This document shows positions 1 through 5,705 of a stretch of 6,161 nucleotides of DNA, in pieces. Below the pieces are notes generated by a model. The model was given only the letters and a program-made list of their open reading frames with translations. It ran no database searches and had not been told where the DNA came from. The stretch is from assembly GCA_041655035.1 (NCBI GenBank), contig JBAZCN010000180.1, forward strand, positions 1 to 6,161, written 5' to 3'. Positions within the stretch are counted from its first letter, which is position 1; every line of letters starts with the position of its first letter. A program made the position numbers and the translations under genes. Source of the stretch: NAT127 sp041655035. Its GTDB lineage: Bacteria; Pseudomonadota; Gammaproteobacteria; Pseudomonadales; Porticoccaceae.

Positions 1-342
1 CGCAAATTATTTTGTCAAGCGACGGTCCCGGCCTTGTCCGCCCGCTGACGGGACTACCCTCAAGAGCGATGAAGTCTATACCAAGTGTGACAAGGGTTTA
101 CTTCCAGAAAACTGATAGATCACCATTTATGGGGCGAAGAACTTTCGCCGTGTCCGAAAGTGCCAGCGCCAGCGCCGCAGATATCAGTGAGTCACCAGGA
201 GCTCCTCGGTTCGAGAAGGAATGCAGCCGCACCAAGGCGCAGCACTTCCGCCCGGACTATTCTTACGTCGAGAAAGCCGGTAGAGTCCGCATAGGAAATA
301 AGTAATCCGTCTTAATTCGAATAACAAGTGTGAGAGGACACC
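1..342 (+). promoter_or_regulatory. AT-richer non-coding leader upstream of the first P450
   Basis: I see no convincing gene here. The stretch is clearly more AT-rich than the flanking coding DNA. It holds two mutually exclusive hairpins at 133-160, an exact 9-base direct repeat CAAGTGTGA at 82-90 and 325-333, and the 8-base palindrome ATTCGAAT at 315-322 just before the ribosome binding site. A weak inverted pair GTCCCG (25-30) and CGGGAC (49-54) is also present. A possible -10 hexamer TAGAGT lies at 281-286, but no good -35 sits at the right distance, so I do not place a promoter. The open frame across 12-305 starts with TTG, has no ribosome binding site and gives a low-complexity product without recognisable family features. 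Confidence 0.5.
333..337 (+). promoter_or_regulatory. Ribosome binding site of the first P450
   Basis: AGAGG lies five bases before the ATG at 343. It supports that start, which also gives an N-terminus that lines up residue for residue with the second P450 (shared HVPPELV at residues 11-17 of both). Confidence 0.6.
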
Positions 343-1563
343 ATGAAGCCATCCGCGACCACCATACCCGCCCATGTCCCCCCGGAGCTGGTAACCCACG
401 ACTTCCCTCTGGTTTTTGGCAAGTTCAGCAGCGAAAATCCCTGGGAAACGATGCTGCCGGGGGTCTGCTCCGGGCCGGATGCGATCTATGCGACAAACCT
501 GTTCCCCGGCAGAGGGCCGGCCTGGGTATTCCGCCGCATGAAGCATCAGCGGGCGATCTTCATGGATACCCAGCGCTTTTCCAACAAGGCGTTCAGCGCC
601 CTCAGCCATATAATCGGCGAGGACTGGGACCTGGTGCCCGCCGAGCTCGATCCTCCGGAACATACGCAAATGCGGGGGTTTCTGAACCGCCAGTTTTCGC
701 CGCCCGCCATGACCAGACTCGAAGACCAGGCCCGCACCGCGGCGCGCCATTGTCTCGACGGCTTCCGCGAGCGCGGCGAGTGCGAGTTGATGGCGGATTA
801 CGCCTTTCCCTTTCCCGTCAGCGTCGTGCTGGATATGCTGAACCTGCCCCAGGAGCGGATGGACGAGTTCCTGGAATGGGAGCACATGATCATGAACATG
901 GGCGACATGGACGGTGTGCAGAGGGCGATTCGCAGTGTGACCGACTATCTGCGCGGGCTTATCGAAGAACGCAAGAAAAATCCCGGCACGGATCTGGTCA
1001 GCCAGGCCATCGCCGCCGAAGTGGATGGCCAGAAACTCAGCGACGACAGGCTCATAGGCTATTTCTTCAATCTCTACATCGGCGGCCTGGACACGGTGTC
1101 GGCCAGCATCGGCAACCATATCCGCCATCTGGCCGCCCACCCTGAACAGCAGCAATACCTGCGCGACCACCCCGAGAGGATCGGCGACGCGGTGAACGAG
1201 CTGATGCGGCTCTACGCCCCGGCGACCATCTACCGCACCTGCGTGGCGGAAAGCGAGATCGGCGGCGTGACCCTCAAGCCGGGAGACAAGGTGGCGATGA
1301 TCACCGCCCTGCCCTGCCGCGACGAAAATGCCTACCCAAATCCCCATGAGTACCAGCTCGACCGCGGCTCCCACCACGTGGCTTTCGGCAACGGCGCCCA
1401 CGCCTGCCTGGGCATCCACCTGGCGAAACGGGAACTGCGTATCGCCCTCGAGGAATTTCTCAACGCCATACCGTCCTTCCGCATCAGGCCCGACGCCCGC
1501 ATCAGCAACCTCGTGGGCGGCGTCATTCAACCGACCACACTGCCGCTGGTCTGGGACTGCTGA
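343..1563 (+). CDS. Cytochrome P450, P450cam-like (CYP101-related), class I
   Basis: A 406-residue soluble bacterial heme monooxygenase, the usual length for the family, with no membrane anchor. Visible motifs are the C-helix region DPPEH (103-107), the I-helix GGLDT (247-251) with the acid-alcohol pair D250/T251, the K-helix EXXR as E286-L-M-R289, a meander Arg at R341, and the heme loop FGNGAHACLG (348-357) with the thiolate ligand C355. GGLDTV and the C-terminal LPLVWD match P450cam closely, and numbering is offset by only one or two residues. W95 occupies the place of P450cam Tyr96, which hydrogen-bonds camphor, so the substrate should differ. Class I enzymes of this type take electrons from a [2Fe-2S] ferredoxin and its reductase, and neither is encoded here. 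It is about 48% identical to the second P450 at 3914-5128. Substrate unknown; P450 identity is certain, and exact CYP family is not assigned. Confidence 0.97.
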   Translation: MKPSATTIPAHVPPELVTHDFPLVFGKFSSENPWETMLPGVCSGPDAIYATNLFPGRGPAWVFRRMKHQRAIFMDTQRFSNKAFSALSHIIGEDWDLVPAELDPPEHTQMRGFLNRQFSPPAMTRLEDQARTAARHCLDGFRERGECELMADYAFPFPVSVVLDMLNLPQERMDEFLEWEHMIMNMGDMDGVQRAIRSVTDYLRGLIEERKKNPGTDLVSQAIAAEVDGQKLSDDRLIGYFFNLYIGGLDTVSASIGNHIRHLAAHPEQQQYLRDHPERIGDAVNELMRLYAPATIYRTCVAESEIGGVTLKPGDKVAMITALPCRDENAYPNPHEYQLDRGSHHVAFGNGAHACLGIHLAKRELRIALEEFLNAIPSFRIRPDARISNLVGGVIQPTTLPLVWDC

Positions 1564-1583
1564 CCTTGTCCGGCGCTGGCTGA

Positions 1584-1626
1584 GGGGGCTGCCGCTCCCC
1601 CGGCCGCTCGACGGCTGTCTTCTTCT
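1584..1626 (+). terminator. Candidate terminator after the first P450
   Basis: Two short hairpins sit between the convergent stop codons. GGGGG (1584-1588) can pair with CCCCC (1597-1601). GCCG (1603-1606) can pair with CGGC (1612-1615) around a five-base loop, followed by the pyrimidine-rich TGTCTTCTTCT. The stems are short and the T-tract is interrupted, so this is tentative. On the minus strand there is no T-tract for the transglycosylase gene. Confidence 0.35.
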
Positions 1627-1637
1627 ACGTCATCTAT

Positions 1638-2834
1638 TCACTTCAGCAATGAGTCAAGCACTTCGCGATCCGGAAAACCGTCGCCAATACGGCCGGTATC
1701 CCTCTGATAGGCCCCCAGGGCATTGCGGGTCGCGGGGCCGAAAACACCGTCCGGCTCCCCGGCGTCGTACCCCCGCTGGTTGAGGGCGAGCTGCATGCTC
1801 TCCACCTGGTTGCGAGAGAGCGCCTCCTGATCCGCCGGGGGCGGCCGCCGCAGGCCGCCGCCCCCGGCGATGCGGTCTGCCAACAGGCCAACGGAGAGCG
1901 CGTAGGACTCGGAGCGGTTCCAGTTCATGATGACGGCAAAATTATCGTAGGCGATAAAGGCCGGCCCCCTGTGGCCAGCGGGAACCAGGATGCTGCCCTG
2001 TATCTCCGCCGCTGGCACCGGTGTGCCATCGGCCAGCCGCACGCCAAGGCCGGCCCATCGGGTCAGGGATTGGGGGTTACTTCTCCCCGTCAGGCCATAG
2101 TCGAAATTCTCCGGCAGGATCACTTCCCGGCCCCAGCGGAAACCGTCCCGCCAACCCAGGTGGCTGAGAAAGTTGGCGGCGGAGGCCAGGGCATCCTTTT
2201 CGCTGCCAAACAAATCGGTGCGGCCGTCGCCATCGCCGTCCACCGCGTAGCGGATATAGTTGGAGGGCATGAACTGAGTGTGGCCCATGGCCCCGGCCCA
2301 GGAGCCGCGCATCTGCTCGGGCCGCAGAGATTCCCGCTCCATCACCCGCAGCGCGGTGAGAAATTCGCTGGTGAAAAACTCACTGCGGCGCGGATCGCAG
2401 GCCAGGGTGGCGAGGGAGTCCAGGGTGGGCATATTGCCCAGGTAGCCACCGAAGTTGGTCTCCAGCCCCCAGAACGCCACCAGGTACTGACCCGGTACGC
2501 CATACCGGGTAGCGAGCTGGTCGAGAAACACCCGGTGGCGGGCATACATCTCGCGCCCGCGGCGGATACGATCCTCGGAGACCCTGGTGGTCAGATACTG
2601 GCCAAAGGTCTGGGCGAACTCCGGCTGCTTGCGGTCCAGTTCCAGGACTCGCTGTTGCTGTTGCATACCAGCGACCACGGCGACCGCTCTATCCGGCAAA
2701 TTCTGCTCGCGGGCCCGCTGCTGTAACGTCGCCAGGCAGGAGCGGAAGTCAGTGGTGGCGCCCACCGCGTGGCCGGATACGGGCATTGCTGCCAGCAATG
2801 CCGCCACGGCAGTGGTTGAAAAAATGGCTTTCAT
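1638..2834 (-). CDS. Periplasmic lytic murein transglycosylase, MltB family (GH103), with C-terminal peptidoglycan-binding domain
   Basis: A 398-residue exported enzyme that cleaves the MurNAc-GlcNAc bond of peptidoglycan to leave a 1,6-anhydro end. Residues 1 to about 26 form a Sec signal peptide (Lys2, hydrophobic core, Ala-rich cut region ending GHA or VGA). There is no lipobox Cys, so unlike E. coli MltB it should be soluble in the periplasm. The SLT_2 catalytic domain covers about 28-322, with the probable catalytic Glu E125 in FWGLETNFG. The substrate-cleft segment GAMGHTQFMPSNY is at 181-193, and a calcium-loop-like DGDGDGRTD at 199-207 resembles the EF-hand of Slt35. After a Pro/Gly-rich linker (324-335), residues 341-397 form a PG_binding_1 domain (GYDAGEPDGVFGPATRNAL). 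It is convergent with the first P450 and shows no functional link to it. On the minus strand, a -10-like TAGAAT lies at 2875-2870, and the ribosome binding site is weak (GGGG about 11 bases before the ATG). Confidence 0.95.
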   Translation of the reverse strand: MKAIFSTTAVAALLAAMPVSGHAVGATTDFRSCLATLQQRAREQNLPDRAVAVVAGMQQQQRVLELDRKQPEFAQTFGQYLTTRVSEDRIRRGREMYARHRVFLDQLATRYGVPGQYLVAFWGLETNFGGYLGNMPTLDSLATLACDPRRSEFFTSEFLTALRVMERESLRPEQMRGSWAGAMGHTQFMPSNYIRYAVDGDGDGRTDLFGSEKDALASAANFLSHLGWRDGFRWGREVILPENFDYGLTGRSNPQSLTRWAGLGVRLADGTPVPAAEIQGSILVPAGHRGPAFIAYDNFAVIMNWNRSESYALSVGLLADRIAGGGGLRRPPPADQEALSRNQVESMQLALNQRGYDAGEPDGVFGPATRNALGAYQRDTGRIGDGFPDREVLDSLLK

Positions 2835-3062
2835 AATGCGATAACCCCGCTATCTGTCTGCTTATCGCTATTCTAGCCATTCCCGCCCAGAGCCGGATCC
2901 ATATTGTGGAAATTTATCAAAATCAACCGCGAGGCAAGCTGTTTTCGGCCCATCCCGACCTAAACACTCAAGTCTCAATGACTCTTCCAGCGTTATCGCC
3001 TCGAGATGTGCCTGGGATGCCCAGCAAGACCCAGAAATCCCAGTGCCTGGTGGCCGGCCCGG
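2835..3062. other. Intergenic region between the transglycosylase start and the TetR-type gene stop
   Basis: The left end should carry the transglycosylase promoter: TAGAAT (minus strand, 2875-2870) is a fair -10, but no good -35 is seen. The right end, downstream of the TetR-type gene, holds CTGGGAT (3012-3018) and ATCCCAG (3037-3043), a perfect 7-base inverted repeat with an 18-base gap. Within it, CTGGG (3012-3016) and CCCAG (3020-3024) form a tight three-base-loop hairpin. CCCAG occurs three times (3020, 3030, 3039). No T-tract follows on the minus strand, so I do not call a terminator. No gene is supported. Confidence 0.4.
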
Positions 3063-3704
3063 TCACCTTGGCTGCAGGGCGTCCACAGCGAATCGGACGG
3101 AAAAGTCCCGCCAGTGCTCGACATTATGCTTCACCGAAAAGTCCACCGCGACCAGCGACGACAGAATCTTGCCATTGGTAAAACAGCCGATGACCACCAT
3201 CAACGAGGCGGCGAAAGCCTCCTGCGCATCGATATCTGTGCGGAAGTCGCCGGCCTCCTGGCCGCGATCGAGCACTTCTTCCAGGCGGCTCATCAGTTTG
3301 GGGGAGAGGGCTACCAGTTCGCGGCATTCGGGAATGTGCTGGCCCCCGTAGAGGCTCTGGTCATTGAAAAGGCCAGCGAGAAAGGGCCAGCGAACGAACA
3401 GGTCGAAAACCCCGAGCAGGAAGAGCCGGAGCGCCTCGATGGGATCGTGGTTCTCGTAATCCAGGTTGGCCAGCTCCTCCATGGCTGACGCCGAGATATC
3501 ATCCAGTATCGCAATATACAGTTCGGCCTTGGTACGGAAATAATGATGTATCAGTTGCTTGCTGACACCCGCCTCCAGCGCGATGAGGTCGAGCTTGGCG
3601 CCGGCGAGGCCGGCGCGACAGAATTCATTGCGGGCGGCAAGAAGGATGCGGTTGATGCCGTCCTTGTCGCTGCGGCGTCGCTTGATCACCCTGGTGGTTG
3701 CCAT
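3063..3704 (-). CDS. TetR/AcrR-family transcriptional regulator
   Basis: A 213-residue one-component regulator of typical TetR length. After a basic N-terminus (KRRRSDKDG, 8-16), residues about 17-65 form the TetR DNA-binding domain. Its helix-turn-helix reads IALEAGVSKQLIHHYF (41-56) and is followed by the usual KAELY. The rest is an all-helical ligand and dimer domain with no recognisable family-specific pocket. I chose the ATG at 3704 because AGGTGA lies just before it and the domain begins soon after. An upstream GTG at 3761 would add 19 residues of non-family sequence without a ribosome binding site and would run through the candidate operator. It is divergent from the P450-SCP2 operon with a 209-base gap, the classical layout for a TetR repressor acting on its neighbour and on itself. 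That role, and any ligand, are inferences from position. Confidence 0.94.
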   Translation of the reverse strand: MATTRVIKRRRSDKDGINRILLAARNEFCRAGLAGAKLDLIALEAGVSKQLIHHYFRTKAELYIAILDDISASAMEELANLDYENHDPIEALRLFLLGVFDLFVRWPFLAGLFNDQSLYGGQHIPECRELVALSPKLMSRLEEVLDRGQEAGDFRTDIDAQEAFAASLMVVIGCFTNGKILSSLVAVDFSVKHNVEHWRDFSVRFAVDALQPR

Positions 3705-3733
3705 ATCACCTGCCTGTTCGTCCGGTCCCTGAG

Positions 3734-3771
3734 CGGTGAATGTCGCAGCGATGCATGTCACCGGTCACCGG
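3734..3771. repeat. Candidate TetR operator: inverted and tandem TCACCG repeats
   Basis: CGGTGA (3734-3739) faces TCACCG (3758-3763) across 18 bases, and TCACCGG is repeated directly without a gap (3758-3764, 3765-3771). The cluster begins 30 bases upstream of the chosen regulator start. TetR proteins usually bind palindromes next to their own gene, so this is a reasonable operator candidate, but the 18-base gap is longer than usual. Confidence 0.3.
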
Positions 3772-3833
3772 GCACCGCCCCCGTTGCTTTGATTCACACT
3801 ATAACGAACGCGAGGGGGATTTCCCGCGGCTGT

Positions 3834-3842
3834 TGCTAGACT
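3834..3842 (+). promoter_or_regulatory. Possible extended -10 promoter element for the P450-SCP2 operon
   Basis: TGCTAGACT fits a TGn extended -10 with hexamer TAGACT. The -35 position is G-rich and unlike consensus. The element would give a leader of about 65 bases before the ATG at 3914. Confidence 0.3.
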
Positions 3843-3903
3843 GCGCGCCATGCACCGATCTGCGCCAAGGAATTGCTGCGCACGGCAACCTGCAATCAAA
3901 GCG

Positions 3904-3907
3904 AGGA
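3904..3907 (+). promoter_or_regulatory. Ribosome binding site that fixes the second P450 start
   Basis: AGGA lies six bases before the ATG at 3914. The frame is open back to 3740, but the added 58 residues have no family similarity and cross the divergent promoter region. The paralogue also begins at the equivalent residue. Confidence 0.6.
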
Positions 3908-3913
3908 AAAGCA

Positions 3914-5128
3914 ATGGACAGTATCACCATCGATATTCCCGATCACGTGCCGCCGGAACTGGTGCGCGATGACTATCCGTTCATCATGGGCCTGACCACG
4001 GTTGAAAACCCTTTCGACACCATGACCAGAAAGATTCACCAGGGCCCCGACATCATCTACTCCACCAATGCCTATCCGATCGGGATACCGGCGTGGATTC
4101 CCCGTCGCCTGGAGGACTTGCAGGCAATATATCTGGATACCGAGCACTTTTCCAGCGCCGGGTTTTCGCCCTATGCCATGCTGGTTGGCGAAAGCTGGAA
4201 CCTCGTACCCGCGGAGATCGACCCTCCCGGCCACACCGCCTACCGGGCGCTGCTGACACCGCTGTTTACCCCGGTGCGGATGAAGGCGCTGGAAAACAAG
4301 GTGCGCCAGGCGGCCCGCGAATTCATCGGTCGGTTCAGGGAGCGCGGCGAGTGCGAGTTCATGAGCGAGTTCGCCCAGCGCTTTCCCATCGTGGTATTTC
4401 TCGACCTGATGGGGATGCCGAGGGAGCGCCTGGAGCAGTTCCTGGAGTGGGAACATATGCTGCTCCACAGCATGGATTTCGGCAGGATCATCGAGGGCAC
4501 CCAGCAGGTGGTCGCCTACCTGCGCGAGATCATCGAGGAGCGCCGCCGGAATCCGGGCGATGATCTGGTCAGCATGGCGGTTACCGCCAAGATCGATGGG
4601 CGCGCACTGAATGACGACGAACTAATGGGCATGTGCTTCAATTTCTATATCGGCGGTCTCGACACGGTGACCACCAATATCGCCTGGCAGATAAGGCACC
4701 TCGCCGAGCATCCCGCCGATCAGCGGCGTCTGCGGAAAAATCCGCAGTTGATCCCGGTGGCGGTGGAGGCGATGTATCGCCGCTACGCCGCGGTAACCAC
4801 TTTCCGCACCTGCGTCAAACAGACCGCGATCCGCGGCCTGACCATCATGCCCGGCGACAAGGTGGCCGTGTCGACCACCTTGGCGAATACCGATCCCGAT
4901 GCCTGGCAAGATCCCTTCACCCTGGATTTCGACAAGCCACCGCGGCATATGGGGTTCGGCTTCGGAATTCACCGCTGTGCGGGCGCGCCGCTGGCGCGGC
5001 GTGAATCCGTCGTCGCCATCGAGGAAATGCTCGCCGCGCTGCCGGAGTTTCGCATTGCCGATGGGGAGGAACTGGTCACCGATGTAGGGCCGATCCTGCA
5101 ACCGAAAAATCTGCCGCTGTGCTGGTGA
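3914..5128 (+). CDS. Cytochrome P450, P450cam-like paralogue with altered EXXR motif
   Basis: A 404-residue P450 that aligns without gaps to the first P450 (about 48% identity by hand). Intact features are DPPGH (103-107), I-helix GGLDT (247-251) with D250/T251, and the heme loop FGFGIHRCAG (348-357) with ligand C355. W95 again replaces P450cam Tyr96. The K-helix is odd: the segment reads V-E285-A286-M-Y-R289-R290, so the conserved Glu of EXXR is Ala, with a Glu one position too early. The aligned meander Arg is Lys (K341). These residues normally make the E-R-R network that stabilises the heme-Cys loop. It is the first gene of a likely operon, 37 bases ahead of the SCP2 gene, divergent from a TetR-type gene. 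Either it is a functional enzyme with a rearranged network, or its chemistry has changed. Substrate unknown; no redox partner is nearby. Confidence 0.96.
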   Translation: MDSITIDIPDHVPPELVRDDYPFIMGLTTVENPFDTMTRKIHQGPDIIYSTNAYPIGIPAWIPRRLEDLQAIYLDTEHFSSAGFSPYAMLVGESWNLVPAEIDPPGHTAYRALLTPLFTPVRMKALENKVRQAAREFIGRFRERGECEFMSEFAQRFPIVVFLDLMGMPRERLEQFLEWEHMLLHSMDFGRIIEGTQQVVAYLREIIEERRRNPGDDLVSMAVTAKIDGRALNDDELMGMCFNFYIGGLDTVTTNIAWQIRHLAEHPADQRRLRKNPQLIPVAVEAMYRRYAAVTTFRTCVKQTAIRGLTIMPGDKVAVSTTLANTDPDAWQDPFTLDFDKPPRHMGFGFGIHRCAGAPLARRESVVAIEEMLAALPEFRIADGEELVTDVGPILQPKNLPLCW

Positions 5129-5155
5129 GACAGTCAACAAATACAGCGCGACCCC

Positions 5156-5161
5156 GGGAGG
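5156..5161 (+). promoter_or_regulatory. Ribosome binding site of the SCP2 gene
   Basis: GGGAGG, a strong Shine-Dalgarno sequence, sits four bases before the ATG at 5166, in the 37-base gap after the P450 stop. Confidence 0.65.
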
Positions 5162-5165
5162 CGAG

Positions 5166-5462
5166 ATGACCAAGGTCAACGATATCATCGGCCTGCTGCG
5201 CGCGAAATCCGCGACGGTGGCGCCCTTTGGCAAGAAAATCAAGCTGGTGCTCGACGGCAACGTCATCCTCGTGGATGGTACGGCCAGTCCGCCCGCCATC
5301 CTCGAAGAGGATAGCGACGCGGATATCACGGTTACCGCGACACTCGAGGATTTCGCCAAAATCATTGACAAGAAAATGAATGTGCAGATGGCGCTGATGT
5401 CCGGCAAACTGAAAACCAGGGGAGATATGCTGGCGGCCGTTCCACTGATAAAACTGCTGTGA
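5166..5462 (+). CDS. Stand-alone SCP2 sterol/lipid-carrier domain protein
   Basis: A 98-residue protein made up of one SCP2 domain, close to the usual length of that domain alone. The diagnostic part is the second half: ADITVTATLEDFAKIID (52-68), then QMALMSGKLKTRGDM (74-88) and the hydrophobic end LIKLL. There is no signal peptide or membrane segment, so it should be cytosolic. SCP2 domains bind sterols, fatty-acyl-CoAs and other lipids in a hydrophobic tunnel. Bacterial copies are found alone or fused to enzymes. It follows the second P450 by 37 bases on the same strand with its own strong ribosome binding site, so co-transcription is likely. I infer that it holds or presents a hydrophobic substrate or product for that P450; the ligand cannot be read from the sequence. 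Confidence 0.92.
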   Translation: MTKVNDIIGLLRAKSATVAPFGKKIKLVLDGNVILVDGTASPPAILEEDSDADITVTATLEDFAKIIDKKMNVQMALMSGKLKTRGDMLAAVPLIKLL

Positions 5463-5513
5463 CTGCGGGAAAATATACGGGGCCACGGTAAAAGAACCCG
5501 CCAGTAGAAGGAA

Positions 5514-5547
5514 CCCCAAAGGTTGGCTGCCCGATCCAACCCTGGGG
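5514..5547. terminator. Nested hairpin, probable bidirectional terminator
   Basis: CCCC (5514-5517) pairs with GGGG (5544-5547), and inside it GGTTGG (5521-5526) pairs with CCAACC (5536-5541) around a nine-base loop. Only a small internal loop separates the stems. On the plus strand it is followed by CGCTTTCATC, and on the minus strand by TTCCTTCT, so it could end transcription from both sides. The T-tracts are imperfect. Confidence 0.45.
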
Positions 5548-5555
5548 CGCTTTCA

Positions 5556-5705
5556 TCAATAAGACAGCTTGAACCATTCGACCGTACAGCGCCCGGTGAC
5601 GAGTTGGCAGTATCGCGCGCACACGCCAGGCACTGCACAGAGGGCCAGCTGGTGGCCTGAAATGCATATGATGCGGTGGGTTGCCGCACCGATAAAGACC
5701 GGCAT
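5556..5705 (-). CDS. Possible small ORF, cysteine-rich 49-residue peptide
   Basis: An ATG at 5705 is preceded by GGGAGGGG (5718-5711) with a five-base gap, one of the best ribosome binding sites in the window. It opens 27 bases after the peroxiredoxin stop on the same strand and ends just before the 5514-5547 hairpin. The 49 residues include five Cys (14, 23, 29, 33, 40), with no signal peptide and no recognised family. The position, as a tail gene in the peroxiredoxin transcript just ahead of a terminator, fits a real small gene. The composition could equally be chance in GC-rich DNA, and I cannot assign a function. Confidence 0.22.
   Translation of the reverse strand: MPVFIGAATHRIICISGHQLALCAVPGVCARYCQLVTGRCTVEWFKLSY

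Larger units (their letters stand above)
3705..3913. promoter_or_regulatory. Divergent promoter/operator region between the TetR-type gene and the second P450
   Basis: This 209-base gap should hold promoters for both directions. On the plus strand, an extended -10 (TGCTAGACT) is at 3834-3842, without a clear -35. An imperfect inverted repeat, CGCG-A-GGG (3809-3816) against CCCGCG (3823-3828), would cover the space just upstream of it. Nearer the regulator gene, CGGTGA (3734-3739) and TCACCG (3758-3763) form an inverted repeat, and TCACCGG is tandemly duplicated at 3758-3771. The AT-rich island at 3784-3806 includes TATAGT on the minus strand (3803-3798), a possible -10 for the regulator. All sites are read by eye. 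Confidence 0.45.

Noticed and set aside
12..305. 97-codon plus-strand frame before the first P450, with an internal ATG at 69
   Set aside because: TTG start without a ribosome binding site, only a poor purine stretch before ATG 69, a low-complexity Ser/Ala stretch and no recognisable family. It lies in an AT-richer leader with hairpins.
184..1530. Long 448-codon minus-strand frame antisense to the first P450
   Set aside because: Mirror frame of a GC-rich gene whose plus-strand reading has every P450 motif. The antisense product shows no domain and is His/Gly/Val-rich as expected for an artefact.
1971..2726. 251-codon plus-strand frame antisense to the transglycosylase
   Set aside because: Shadow of the strongly supported minus-strand gene with signal peptide, catalytic Glu and peptidoglycan-binding domain.
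3012..3043. CTGGGAT/ATCCCAG inverted repeat as terminator of the TetR-type gene
   Set aside because: The 18-base loop and absence of a T-tract on the minus strand make intrinsic termination unlikely.
3705..3761. 19-residue extension of the TetR-type regulator from a GTG start
   Set aside because: Poor start context and no family sequence. The ATG at 3704 is preceded by AGGTGA.
3814..3825. GGGGGATTTCCC, resembling a eukaryotic kappa-B site
   Set aside because: Meaningless in a bacterial context. It is counted only as part of an imperfect inverted repeat.
3740..3913. 58-residue N-terminal extension of the second P450
   Set aside because: No ribosome binding site at 3740, no similarity to P450s, and it crosses the divergent promoter region. 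The ATG at 3914 has a good ribosome binding site and matches the paralogue's start.
4622..5689. 355-codon minus-strand frame across the second P450 end and the SCP2 gene
   Set aside because: It overlaps two clearly coding plus-strand genes and the product has no family features.
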